NCBI GenBank assembly: GCA_009841115.1
Contig: VXML01000080.1
Span: 124,001-188,000 of the forward strand
DNA: 64,000 bases
Direction of reading: 5' to 3'
From: Gemmatimonadota bacterium
Lineage (GTDB): Bacteria > Latescibacterota > UBA2968 > UBA8231
Positions 47,158 through 57,008 of the stretch are shown here, in pieces; position 1 is the first letter of the stretch; each line of letters begins with the position of its first letter. A program made the position numbers and the translations under genes. The notes beneath the pieces are model-generated. The model was not told where the DNA came from and did no database searches. It saw nothing but the letters and a program-made list of their open reading frames with translations.

Positions 47158-49356
47158 GTGTTGTATCCGCGCGCGAAGGCACTGGTGCTGGTATTGTTAG
47201 CGGTGCAGAATCTAGGGGCGGAGCGCCGCACGATTGTCATGGGTGGCGAGGACGGTTTGACATGGGAAAGCGGTGGCGGCGCGATCGCGGCTTTGATACA
47301 AACCGGTCCGACTGAGGTCGAGGTTAACAACACCCCGGGCAATGTGCTCGAATTTGACGCCGATGGCCGGGTGGGCTGGCTGTCGCCGCAACGGGCGGAT
47401 GAGACTGTAAATATTGCTTTGGGCCTCCTCGACCGCGGTGGTCGCCTCGGCGCGCCGACTATTTTGTCGCAGGTCATAAAAGACCAGCTAATTTTTATGA
47501 TCGACGACGATCCCACGACCGCCTTTGAGCGCAAGACGGCTCGCGGGGGGAGCCAGGTCAACTCGCTCGGAGTAATCATGGATTTCGATCTCGGCGCGCG
47601 GTTCGGCGTCGAGCGAATCCAGTTTTTCCCCCGCAACGCACACCCCGATTTTCTCGCCCCAGATTTCCCGTTCCAAAACGATTTTCTGCGCGGCTTTGAA
47701 CTGCTGCTCAACGACGGCAGCGAAGAAACACAGGTAGCCAATCAGCCGGTGCTGACCACTGTCAAACTGGAGACGGAAAACGAAGAGCCGGTCGTCGAAC
47801 TGACCATTCCGCCGCAATACGTCCGCTATATCCGCCTGAAATCGCAGACCACCGTGGGGTTTGAGGTTGCGGAATTCCGCGTGTTTGGGTCCGGTTTTGT
47901 GCCACGGGCCGACTACCTTTCCAACATTTTCGATTTTGGCGAGGAATTGGCGCTGTGGGGTCGCATTCGCTGGGAGGAGGAGCACTTCGGGTCCGAGCGC
48001 CTGTCGCGCTTGCTGATCAGTTCGCGTAGCGGCTGGGACGACACGCCGTTGGAATTTACTCGCCTGCATTCAGGCAGTGGGGAAGAGGTGCCGTGGCGGG
48101 AAGGCGCGGTCGCGACTACGGCGACAGGCGATGCGGTTGACTTAGACGCGATTGACGATGTTGAAGAAGCCCTCGACCTGTTCAACGCCCTGCCTATTGA
48201 CGAGCGCAATCAGGTGGCGTTGACGCAGGACGAGTACGACGATTTGAGAAGTTCGGATAAGGGTGATGTGCGCGACGACTTAGTCGCTTGGAGCCGCTGG
48301 TCGCCGCCGTACAAGCTAACTGCGGGTACTGTAAACGCCGCAAACATCGGCGATGATGAGTTGGGCGTGCCCATTCTTTCGCCCGGCCCGCGCCGCTATT
48401 TCCAGTTGAAGGCCGAATTCGACAGCCAAGACTTGAAAGCCGCCCGCGCAATGGGTGCGCTAGCCTTTACGGTATCCAATCCGCCGCTGACGGAGCGGAT
48501 TATCAGTGAGGTCGTCCCGCGCCAAGTTGAACTGGGCGTGCCGGTGTCGTTTACGTATGCCGTTTTGCCGACCAAGATGCGCCAGGGCGTGGATTTGGGG
48601 TTTGATGTGTTCGAGATCGCCACGCCCGTGCGCTCTGAAGAGGTTGAGACTATCGAGGTGGTGCACGCCGACGGCCAGGTGCAAACGGCGGATTTCACGG
48701 GCGTTGACTTGACTAATCTGCCGGTTCAGGATGACAGCGGCCTCTTTGCCGTGGAATCGGTGACTGAGCGACATTTGCGGGTGCGCTTTCCCGCAATCAC
48801 GGAAAGCGATTTGGCTGCGGGCCGAGCGGCAGTACTCAAAATCCGCTTCAAGTGCCGCGTGCTGAGGTTTGGCACGACTTTTACCGGCACGGCTTGGAAC
48901 AGCACTACCGACGACCTCGGCCAGCGAGTTATCGGCGGCAATGCGGCCGATTTAGGGGCGGCGGACGACGATTTAATACCTATCGGGGCTGCCGACCCGA
49001 ATGACCTAGCGGTAAGAGTGCCGCTGGCGGGGAGCCGCCTCATGATTAACGTCGCAGCCCAACCGCGCATCTTCAGTCCCAACGGAGATGGGGTTAATGA
49101 TGAGACGCGGATACACTGCGATCTGGTGCGGTTGGTCGATGCTGCGCCGCTTACCGTGCACGTGTTCGATCTAGCTGGACACCGCGTTCGCACGCTCTTT
49201 GCGGGCGAGCAAGGCGGCGGGAGTTTTTCCGCGCAGTGGGACGGCACGAATGCTGCCGGACAACAGATGCCTCCGGGTATCTACCTCTTCCGCGTCGATT
49301 TGTCCACCGATGCTAAGGGAGAAGCGGTCGTGGGTATTGTCGAGATGGTGTATTAG
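47158..49356 (+). CDS. Surface protein paralogue 3 with FlgD-like C-terminus
   Basis: GTG 47158 after aggaagagag; DYLSNIFDFGEELALWGRIRW; FSPNGDGVNDETRIHCDLVRL...FDLAGHRVRTLFAGEQGGG...MPPGIYLFRVDL. Confidence 0.75.
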   Translation: MLYPRAKALVLVLLAVQNLGAERRTIVMGGEDGLTWESGGGAIAALIQTGPTEVEVNNTPGNVLEFDADGRVGWLSPQRADETVNIALGLLDRGGRLGAPTILSQVIKDQLIFMIDDDPTTAFERKTARGGSQVNSLGVIMDFDLGARFGVERIQFFPRNAHPDFLAPDFPFQNDFLRGFELLLNDGSEETQVANQPVLTTVKLETENEEPVVELTIPPQYVRYIRLKSQTTVGFEVAEFRVFGSGFVPRADYLSNIFDFGEELALWGRIRWEEEHFGSERLSRLLISSRSGWDDTPLEFTRLHSGSGEEVPWREGAVATTATGDAVDLDAIDDVEEALDLFNALPIDERNQVALTQDEYDDLRSSDKGDVRDDLVAWSRWSPPYKLTAGTVNAANIGDDELGVPILSPGPRRYFQLKAEFDSQDLKAARAMGALAFTVSNPPLTERIISEVVPRQVELGVPVSFTYAVLPTKMRQGVDLGFDVFEIATPVRSEEVETIEVVHADGQVQTADFTGVDLTNLPVQDDSGLFAVESVTERHLRVRFPAITESDLAAGRAAVLKIRFKCRVLRFGTTFTGTAWNSTTDDLGQRVIGGNAADLGAADDDLIPIGAADPNDLAVRVPLAGSRLMINVAAQPRIFSPNGDGVNDETRIHCDLVRLVDAAPLTVHVFDLAGHRVRTLFAGEQGGGSFSAQWDGTNAAGQQMPPGIYLFRVDLSTDAKGEAVVGIVEMVY

Positions 49357-49416
49357 TGGATGCTTCGGCTGCGCTCAGCATGACTAGGAAGATTTGTTTT
49401 CTAATGGAGGGATTTA

Positions 49417-52209
49417 ATGGGCAGAACTAGGGGGATACCTGCGTGGCTGGTCCTCTTGGCACTGGTATTGCCAGCGACCGAGGCAATCGGCCAGTCGCTG
49501 GACCGTCGTTTCGGGACCCAGCGTGGTGCCCAACTCACTTTTGAACCGCGCGGTCCGGGCGTCCTCTTCGATGCCCTCGACCCGGCGCTCAAGAAATGGT
49601 ACGTGCCGCAAGAGCTATACGTCGATTACGGCTTTCGTCAGTGGGAGTACTCGAATTACGCCAGAGACTTATACCAGCGCTACGTCAGCACCAACCGCCA
49701 GGGCGGGCCGTTTTACGACCTGTACGGAAATTATCAGACCTGGGGCTGGCTGGTTTTCGACTGGAACCAGACGCAGCCGGGCCAATTTGGTTCGTCGATA
49801 TACAAAGATCCTAGGTTCAATTCGTGGTTCAATGCCGTTACTGTCTCTGCCGATTCACGCGATCAGTATTACTTGGCGATAACCATTGGCGAGCGCATCC
49901 GCACTGCCCTGACCCCACTGACCTTTTCGAAGCCGCGTTTCAACGGCATCCAGATGGACTTTGCCGCGGACAAATACGAGGCCACGCTGTTGTTTTCCCG
50001 CGCCAGCGAGGCGATCCTCGGTACCACCCCCGCACTCCAGCCCAGCACCTCGACCAATGCGACCAATATGATGGGGGGACGGGCCACGGCGCAGGTGGGA
50101 GATTTTGTCAAGGTCGGCGCAACTATGGTCAACGCCCACCACTCGCAGACGCTGGCCGAGGCGTTTGAACGCAATCCGTTCATCGGCACCTTGGGGGCTG
50201 GGCAAGGCAGCGATCCGATTCGGGTCCTCGCTGTGGTGCTGAGCGACGATTCCCCGGAAGACGGCCAAGGCGGCGCGGCGCTGTTTGCCCACGACATCAT
50301 CATTACGGCCGAGGATTTCGACACCAAGAAGCGCACGAAATACCGCTTGCGGGAGGTGGTAGCCGATCCAACCAAATGGCCGGTGATTACCGGCGGCTTT
50401 CCCCGGGAGGGTTTTTTGGCTGCCGACGGCGAGGAACAGATCGTCATTAACTACGACTTTACCGACTTGGCGTATATTGGGCCGCGACCGACGGAGATCA
50501 TCGATATCCAGTTCGACTTAGTGGTGGCCAACGACTACAAGATCCAGGTGTGGTCGGATCGCCAGATTGGACGCGGCAGCTTGCCCAGCCCGCCGCTTAC
50601 AGGTTTGGACTTGGCGCAAGCGGGTGCCGTGTTGTTCGATGTCCGCAGCGCCGCAGGCAATGTGACGGACAATTCAAACCAGCAGCGCGTGGTCTTTGAC
50701 TACGGACTGCCATCGGCCAACATGGTGTTCGGATTTACCATGGAAGTGCTACAGTTGATGGGCTTTGATGCCTATGCTGAGTACGATATTAATCGCGACT
50801 ACACCCAGTACCCCAACCTCACGCTCGCCAACGCAGACCGCAACCTGCGCACCCACGCCCGCGACGCCGCGGCTTGGATGGTCAACGTTTCCAAGCAGGC
50901 CTATCCATTCTTCTTGTTCGGCGAGGCCTTCAGCATGGACCCCGATTACTCGACGACGGCGTTTATCGTCGATTCGGGAGGCAACATCTACTACGACGAC
51001 ACGCGCACCTCAATGTATGAGTTTGTCGATGACAATGACGACCAAGACCGCACGCCCGATTGGAGCCGTTGGGGTCAGGGCGGCCCCGACGCAATCGTCT
51101 TCCCCGGTTGGGACGAAAACAACGACTTCGTCTCGGACTTCAACCAGAACGACAACATCTCGCTGAGCAATCGCATCCCGGATTACGAGGAACCGTTTTT
51201 TCGCTACAACGTCGATCGGCCAGAATTCCTCTTTGGCATTGACCTCAACAACAACAACTGGATTGATCGGTTTGAAAACGACGACTTGCCAGACTATCCC
51301 TACCGCAGGAATCACCGGGGCTACAATGTCTATGTCGGCCAACACCTGACGCCGGAGGCGCGATTGACGGTGGGACGACTGCGCGAAGACGAGCTATCCT
51401 CCAACCGCCGGAGCCACGCGACCTACGGCGTTTTCACGTATGACCGCGATCACCCACAATGGGGCCACTTGCGGTTTTTCAATTCGCTGAAAAAGGTCGC
51501 CGACAATATCCCCGACGCTCGCCGCGAGCCGACGCTATACCTGCAGACGCTCTCGCTGGCTCTTGTCGAGGACATCTTGCCGGCCAGAGACACTTGGGTC
51601 AATGACAGCTACGTGCAGTTCGATTACGAACCGGTCAAAAAGCTGAATGTGATCAACAAATTCAAATACAGCCTCTTCAGCCAGCGCGGTGAGGCGTTCA
51701 AAAGCGGCGATGCACCCATCCTCAATGAACGCACGCAGTTTGTGGGTTTGATCAATAAGGCGGATTACACCCGCAAAATTGGCCAATTTGTGCTGCAACC
51801 CAAGGTGAAAAGCGAATACCTCAACCAGACGGCCTTTTTGCAGGCCGATCCCGATCGCAAGGAGTGGATGGGGATTGGCATTTTGCAGGCGCGGCTGCCG
51901 GTGTTGAACAACTCCTTCCTCGAAAGCGGGGTGGAGTATTCGGTTTTCCGCGAACTGGTCTTGGACGAAGATTCCTTGCTGGACGATGGCCCGACCCAAG
52001 ACACGGGTGACTTCCGCAACTTGGTTTTGGCCGTGCAGTGGACGACCCTCGGACACTACCTCGGCTACAAGCTTACCACTCAGTTTGGCGTTAGCTATAC
52101 CAAGCGGTGGGACGAGGCCGTGGTGTTGGGTGATGATGGCCTTGTGAAGCAGAGTGAGAGCCGCTCCTTTGGCACGAGCTTTATCTCGGTGTACGCCGGT
52201 GTAGAATGA
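49417..52209 (+). CDS. Large putative outer-membrane (barrel-like) protein, paralogue 1
   Basis: Signal peptide; WDENNDFVSDFNQND...DLNNNNWIDRFENDDLPDYPYRRNHRGYNVYVG; amphipathic beta-rich C-terminus. Confidence 0.7.
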   Translation: MGRTRGIPAWLVLLALVLPATEAIGQSLDRRFGTQRGAQLTFEPRGPGVLFDALDPALKKWYVPQELYVDYGFRQWEYSNYARDLYQRYVSTNRQGGPFYDLYGNYQTWGWLVFDWNQTQPGQFGSSIYKDPRFNSWFNAVTVSADSRDQYYLAITIGERIRTALTPLTFSKPRFNGIQMDFAADKYEATLLFSRASEAILGTTPALQPSTSTNATNMMGGRATAQVGDFVKVGATMVNAHHSQTLAEAFERNPFIGTLGAGQGSDPIRVLAVVLSDDSPEDGQGGAALFAHDIIITAEDFDTKKRTKYRLREVVADPTKWPVITGGFPREGFLAADGEEQIVINYDFTDLAYIGPRPTEIIDIQFDLVVANDYKIQVWSDRQIGRGSLPSPPLTGLDLAQAGAVLFDVRSAAGNVTDNSNQQRVVFDYGLPSANMVFGFTMEVLQLMGFDAYAEYDINRDYTQYPNLTLANADRNLRTHARDAAAWMVNVSKQAYPFFLFGEAFSMDPDYSTTAFIVDSGGNIYYDDTRTSMYEFVDDNDDQDRTPDWSRWGQGGPDAIVFPGWDENNDFVSDFNQNDNISLSNRIPDYEEPFFRYNVDRPEFLFGIDLNNNNWIDRFENDDLPDYPYRRNHRGYNVYVGQHLTPEARLTVGRLREDELSSNRRSHATYGVFTYDRDHPQWGHLRFFNSLKKVADNIPDARREPTLYLQTLSLALVEDILPARDTWVNDSYVQFDYEPVKKLNVINKFKYSLFSQRGEAFKSGDAPILNERTQFVGLINKADYTRKIGQFVLQPKVKSEYLNQTAFLQADPDRKEWMGIGILQARLPVLNNSFLESGVEYSVFRELVLDEDSLLDDGPTQDTGDFRNLVLAVQWTTLGHYLGYKLTTQFGVSYTKRWDEAVVLGDDGLVKQSESRSFGTSFISVYAGVE

Positions 52210-55025
52210 CGCGACGCAATCTAACAATGTGGGCGGCGGTTTGCCTGCTGACCGGACTAGTGCCAGCGAATGCCCAGCCCGATTACGGCAACCGCTTGGG
52301 GACCAACGAGGAGGACCGGGTTTCCTATTACGCCTCCGGCCCACTCATGCAGCAGGCGGCGTTCGTCCCCGCGTTGAAGCGCTGGTACATGCCGCAGGAA
52401 ATCGTCTCTGAATACCGCTGGCAGTGGGAGTACACCAATTACGCCAGAGATCCCTACCGGCGTTACTTTTCTCCTGGGCAGGAAGGCGACTATTTCTACG
52501 ACCTGTACGGGCGCTATCTGACCAAGGGTTGGTTGGTTTACGACTGGCGGCAGCGACAGCCGACCAGCTCGGGAGGCTCGGGCCTGCTCAAACCGTCCGG
52601 GCGCTACGACTCGTGGTTCAGCAACCTGCTCATTGCCACCGATACCAAGGGCCAGCACTATTTGGGGGTGACTATCGGCGACCTGATCAATACCACGCTG
52701 ACGCCGATGACGTTCCGCAAAACTAGGTTCAACGGGGTGCAATTTGACTATGCTGCCGACCGCTTGGCCGCTACGGTGTTGATGTCGCGGATTAGTCTGC
52801 CGGTGCATCAGATCGCCCCGGGCGTGCGCGTCCCCATCGTCACCGAGAACTTTACCAACCTGCTCGGCCTCCGAGGTGAGTGGAAGGTCCTCGACGCCGT
52901 GCACTTGGGCGCGACCTTTGTCAACGCCCACAACGACCGATCGCAATCCGACCGCGGCGGCAATCCCTTCAAAGGCAAGCTGACCAATGGTCAACTGGAA
53001 AATCGCATCAACTGGATCATCGTCCGCATAACGGACGATTCGCCCGAGGACGGCGCGGGCGGCCCTACGGTTTTCGACCAAGATATTGAAGTGCATACCC
53101 AAATCGGTGGTCGCGATACCGTGCTGGTTGGCAGTCAGCTTGGTTTTCTGCCGCAGGTAGAGGGCGGTACCACGCGCAATGGCTTTCCCGTTGCCGAAGG
53201 GGCTGGTAGCGAGGGCGAGATCACCTATCGGTACAACTTCTCTTCGGAAGACCCGGCGGTGATGGCGCTGGAAGACATTATCGACGATGCCGACTTAGTC
53301 AACAACATTACTGCGGTGAAGTTCCGTTTCCTGCTCAACAACGACTATCGGATTGATGTCACCTCGGATGTCCAGACCGACAACGAACCTTTGGGTGCCC
53401 AATCCAAGTTCCTGAACGTGGTGCGAGCGGATGGCAATGTCCAAGACAACTCCAATCAGCGGTGGGTTGTCTTCGACTACGGTCTGCCGACAGCGACCCA
53501 AGTTTTCGGATTCAGTTTTGAGGTCAGCGATTGGGCGGGCTTTCGGATGTACGGCGAGTACAATGTCAACCACCAGTTCCGGCAGTACCCCAATATCGCT
53601 CGGCAGACGCACCACAGCGCGTCTGGCGTGTTGGGGGATGAGTCGGCCACGGGTTGGATGGTCAACGTCGCCAGAGAATTCTACCCCTTCTTCTTGTTCG
53701 GCGAGGCGTTTAGCATGGACGCCGAGTACAACACCACGTCGTTCCTCGTCGATCAGGGCGGACGGATCAATTACAGCGATGACGAAGAGGCGCGGTCGGA
53801 GTTTCTCTACGACTTGGTCGATGACAACGACGACAACGACATCCGCCTCGACCAGCGGCGCGACAAGGAGGGGCTGGCCGACGGAGCGGTGTTTCCCGGT
53901 CTCGACGAAAACAACGACTTCATTTCCGATTTCAATCAAAACAACACGCCAGTGCGCCCCAATTTCATGCCCGACTACGAAGAGCAATTCCTGCGCCACT
54001 ACGTCGATCGGCCGGAATTCGTCTTCGCCATCGACTTGAACAACAATGGTTGGGGCGAGCGCTTTGAAAACGACGACGAGCCGGATTATCCCTACAAGCG
54101 CGACCGGCGCGGGTACAACGTCTACTTAGGGGCGTGGCTGACGCCGGAGCTGAAATGGATGGCGGGGCAGGAGCAAGTGCAGCGCTTATCTACCGGCGCA
54201 AAGAATCTGACTCGCTACGCCCTGTTGGCCTACGAGCGCAATTTCCCGACGGTGGGAAATGTTGCTTTTTACGACATGTTCAAGCTAGTGCAGGACGACA
54301 TTGCCGACGATGTGGTCCAGTGGGTGACGGCGCGGCCCGAGCTGGGTAGGCCGCTGGATTCGCCGGGGTCGATGCAGCCGGTCATGGATCCGCTGGCGAT
54401 GCGCGACGCCGTCGTCAATCGGCTGTGGGCTGGTTTCACCGGCAAGACCTACAAGGGCATCAATAGCGAGGGCAAGTTCATCCACGAATTCATTCGGCAG
54501 CGCGACGCCGATGCCCGCGACCGAGCTGGCCGCAAGATCGCCCGCAATACGCGGCGACTGGGGCTGATCAACCGCATAGATTACCAATTTTCGCTGGGCC
54601 GGCTGACGGTACAACCGCGCTTCAAGCACGAACTCTTCATGGACGACACGCCCTACAATATCGACCGCCTAACCAGCGCCTCGACGGCCGACCGCCAAGA
54701 CTGGAGCGGGATCTCCTCGCTCTTACTGCGGCGTTCCTTTTTGAACCACGTGTCGCTACAATTGGGCGTCGAGCACCTGATCTTCCGCGATTTTATCCAA
54801 GATGAGACGGCCACCGCTGGCTTGCGCGCCGGCGATACGACTGGGGATTTCAACGAGACCTCGCTCGCCGTGCAGTTTTCCATCGACAAGCCGTATCTGG
54901 GCTATACCCTGCAAACCCTGATGGGGATAAGGGTGAGCAGACGCTACTTAGAGCGCTTTGAACAGCCGAGCGCTCGGGAGACGGGTGCCCTTTCCTTCGT
55001 GACGGTATATGGCAGCATCCGCTAG
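52206..55025 (+). CDS. Large putative outer-membrane (barrel-like) protein, paralogue 2
   Basis: ATGA overlap with upstream stop; LDENNDFISDFNQNN...DLNNNGWGERFENDDEPDYPYKRDRRGYNVYLG matches paralogue 1. Confidence 0.7.
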   Translation: MTRRNLTMWAAVCLLTGLVPANAQPDYGNRLGTNEEDRVSYYASGPLMQQAAFVPALKRWYMPQEIVSEYRWQWEYTNYARDPYRRYFSPGQEGDYFYDLYGRYLTKGWLVYDWRQRQPTSSGGSGLLKPSGRYDSWFSNLLIATDTKGQHYLGVTIGDLINTTLTPMTFRKTRFNGVQFDYAADRLAATVLMSRISLPVHQIAPGVRVPIVTENFTNLLGLRGEWKVLDAVHLGATFVNAHNDRSQSDRGGNPFKGKLTNGQLENRINWIIVRITDDSPEDGAGGPTVFDQDIEVHTQIGGRDTVLVGSQLGFLPQVEGGTTRNGFPVAEGAGSEGEITYRYNFSSEDPAVMALEDIIDDADLVNNITAVKFRFLLNNDYRIDVTSDVQTDNEPLGAQSKFLNVVRADGNVQDNSNQRWVVFDYGLPTATQVFGFSFEVSDWAGFRMYGEYNVNHQFRQYPNIARQTHHSASGVLGDESATGWMVNVAREFYPFFLFGEAFSMDAEYNTTSFLVDQGGRINYSDDEEARSEFLYDLVDDNDDNDIRLDQRRDKEGLADGAVFPGLDENNDFISDFNQNNTPVRPNFMPDYEEQFLRHYVDRPEFVFAIDLNNNGWGERFENDDEPDYPYKRDRRGYNVYLGAWLTPELKWMAGQEQVQRLSTGAKNLTRYALLAYERNFPTVGNVAFYDMFKLVQDDIADDVVQWVTARPELGRPLDSPGSMQPVMDPLAMRDAVVNRLWAGFTGKTYKGINSEGKFIHEFIRQRDADARDRAGRKIARNTRRLGLINRIDYQFSLGRLTVQPRFKHELFMDDTPYNIDRLTSASTADRQDWSGISSLLLRRSFLNHVSLQLGVEHLIFRDFIQDETATAGLRAGDTTGDFNETSLAVQFSIDKPYLGYTLQTLMGIRVSRRYLERFEQPSARETGALSFVTVYGSIR

Positions 55026-55085
55026 CGCCTGCTGACCGTCGGGTTTGATCCATTCCACCTAAAAAATTGCGAGTGTACTGAATCT

Positions 55086-56792
55086 ATGAAAGCGTACCTA
55101 TCCTTGGTTTGTAGTGGGATTGTCTTGGCGTTTATGGGTTGTGCAAAAGATGCCGAGGAACTGGAAGACCCCGTTTTGGCCGAAGTGGGAGACCGCCGGA
55201 TAACGGCTTCCCAATTGATCGACTTTGAACAGCGCTTGCCGGCGCAGCTAAAGACGAAAAAATCTGGCTTAGACGGCTACCGCGACTACTTACAGACGAT
55301 CATCGACAAGGAGATCTTCCTTCAAGAAGCGATCAAAAGGGGACTCGACGAGGTGCCAGAGGTGGCGCAGAAGCTACAGCGGGAAAAAGCCGAACGGGTG
55401 TTGAGCCTGTTGTTCGAGCGCGAATTCCTCGCCAAGGTCAATGTCGATGAGCAGGAGTTGCGGGCGGCCTACGAGGCCGCGGACAAGGAGCGCGAAGTCA
55501 AGCTGCGCTTGATCATCGTTGACACGCAGGCAGAAGCCGAGGAGATCGGGCAAAGCCTCGCCGATGGGAGGGATTTCGCCGAACTGGCACACAGCCGATC
55601 GCAGCACAAATCGACGGTACCGCAAGGTGGAGAACTGGACGGCTACTTGACCCCCAAGCGCATCCCGATCTACCTACAAGAATACATAAACGCGCTTGAG
55701 GTTGGCGAGTACTCTGAGCCGGTCCGCCTGCCCAATGGCCAGTACGGAATCTATCAAGTCATGCACGCACGGCCCGTGAGTTTTGCCACTGCGAGCAACG
55801 AGCTGGAGGCCAAGCTGAGAGAGGAAAAGACGACCGAACTGATAGAGGCGTTCTTGGCGCAACTGCGGACCGACATCGACTTGCAGGCCAACCCCGAGAC
55901 CTTGCATCAGTTACAGCAATGGGTTGCGGCGGGACGTAGAGAGTACACCGAGGTAGAACGCGTAGCGGTGCTCTTTCAATTCCGCGACGGCAGTATCACG
56001 GTGGGCGATTTTTGGGATTATGCGGAAGAGCTGAAGATGGGCTTTTCAGGTGACATTGCCGAGTCGGTGCGTTGGTTTGCCGAGGACGTGCTGTTGCCCC
56101 GCACCTTGTTCCTGCATGTGGCCCATGAAAGGGGGATTGATCGCGAAGAGCAGATTGTGCGCTGGTATGAGCGTCGCAAAGACGCGCTGTTGCTGTTGGC
56201 ACTTAGGCAGACGGCGGTCAAGGACCAGGTCGAGATCGAGCCGGAGGCGGTCAGAAAATTATACGACGAGCGGCCCGAGTTATTCACGGCACCGGAGGAA
56301 GTCACGCTGCAGGAGATCATGGTGCAAACCCGGGAAGATGCCGTGGAGATCAAGGCGAGAATTGAGGCAGGTGAGGATATGGGGGCACTCGCCGACGAAT
56401 ACACCTTGCGAACGGCGGGCAAGGGCGCGCAGGGTACGTTCCACATCCATGCCTTTGAACAAGCCTTTTATCCAGAATTGATCGACGTCGTGCGCAGTGT
56501 CGAGGTCGGCAAGTTGTACGGTCCGCTAGCGGTGACGGCACAGGCCGCCCAAGTGGTCGGCCCGGAGGCCATGCCTCGAGGCGGCGAGTACTATTCGGTG
56601 TTCAAGGTGCTGAAGTCGAATTTCGGCAGCGCTCCCGAGCCTTTTGACACTGCGGTGAAGCGGGCGCGGGCGCTGTTGAAACGCGCCGAAGAGAGCCGCT
56701 TGGCAGATGCGTTTTTGATGGGGCTACGGCGGGACTACGAAGATAGGGTTGTCGTATATGAAGACCGCCTCGAAGCGGTCTTGCTCCAGTAG
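55086..56792 (+). CDS. PpiC/parvulin-type peptidylprolyl isomerase lipoprotein (SurA/PrsA-like)
   Basis: Lipobox-like AFMGC; EVKLRLIIVDTQAEAEEIGQSLADGRDFAELAHSRSQH...GGELDGYL parvulin block; second block EVTLQEIMVQTREDAVEIKARIEAGEDMGALADEYTLR. Confidence 0.85.
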   Translation: MKAYLSLVCSGIVLAFMGCAKDAEELEDPVLAEVGDRRITASQLIDFEQRLPAQLKTKKSGLDGYRDYLQTIIDKEIFLQEAIKRGLDEVPEVAQKLQREKAERVLSLLFEREFLAKVNVDEQELRAAYEAADKEREVKLRLIIVDTQAEAEEIGQSLADGRDFAELAHSRSQHKSTVPQGGELDGYLTPKRIPIYLQEYINALEVGEYSEPVRLPNGQYGIYQVMHARPVSFATASNELEAKLREEKTTELIEAFLAQLRTDIDLQANPETLHQLQQWVAAGRREYTEVERVAVLFQFRDGSITVGDFWDYAEELKMGFSGDIAESVRWFAEDVLLPRTLFLHVAHERGIDREEQIVRWYERRKDALLLLALRQTAVKDQVEIEPEAVRKLYDERPELFTAPEEVTLQEIMVQTREDAVEIKARIEAGEDMGALADEYTLRTAGKGAQGTFHIHAFEQAFYPELIDVVRSVEVGKLYGPLAVTAQAAQVVGPEAMPRGGEYYSVFKVLKSNFGSAPEPFDTAVKRARALLKRAEESRLADAFLMGLRRDYEDRVVVYEDRLEAVLLQ

Positions 56793-57008
56793 CCGGAGGC
56801 TAGCAGGTATGCGCTCGGCAGCCCGCGCCGTCTCTTCGCCGATGGTGAGGGAGGCACGATGGAGGTGCGTTATAGGATATCCCTAAGAAGCCTTCTAATC
56901 TCGATTTAGTCCGTTATTTGACGAGGTGTAGGGGCTATGGCACATTATTCTATTCAGTTTCGACAATCAGGGCTGTCGCACTACAGTCGGGAAAGGGAGA
57001 TATAAGTA

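Noticed and set aside
49417-55025. Identity of the paired barrels with T9SS translocon SprA
   Set aside because: Proteins are about 930 aa, much smaller than SprA, and no specific SprA motif could be confirmed by eye.
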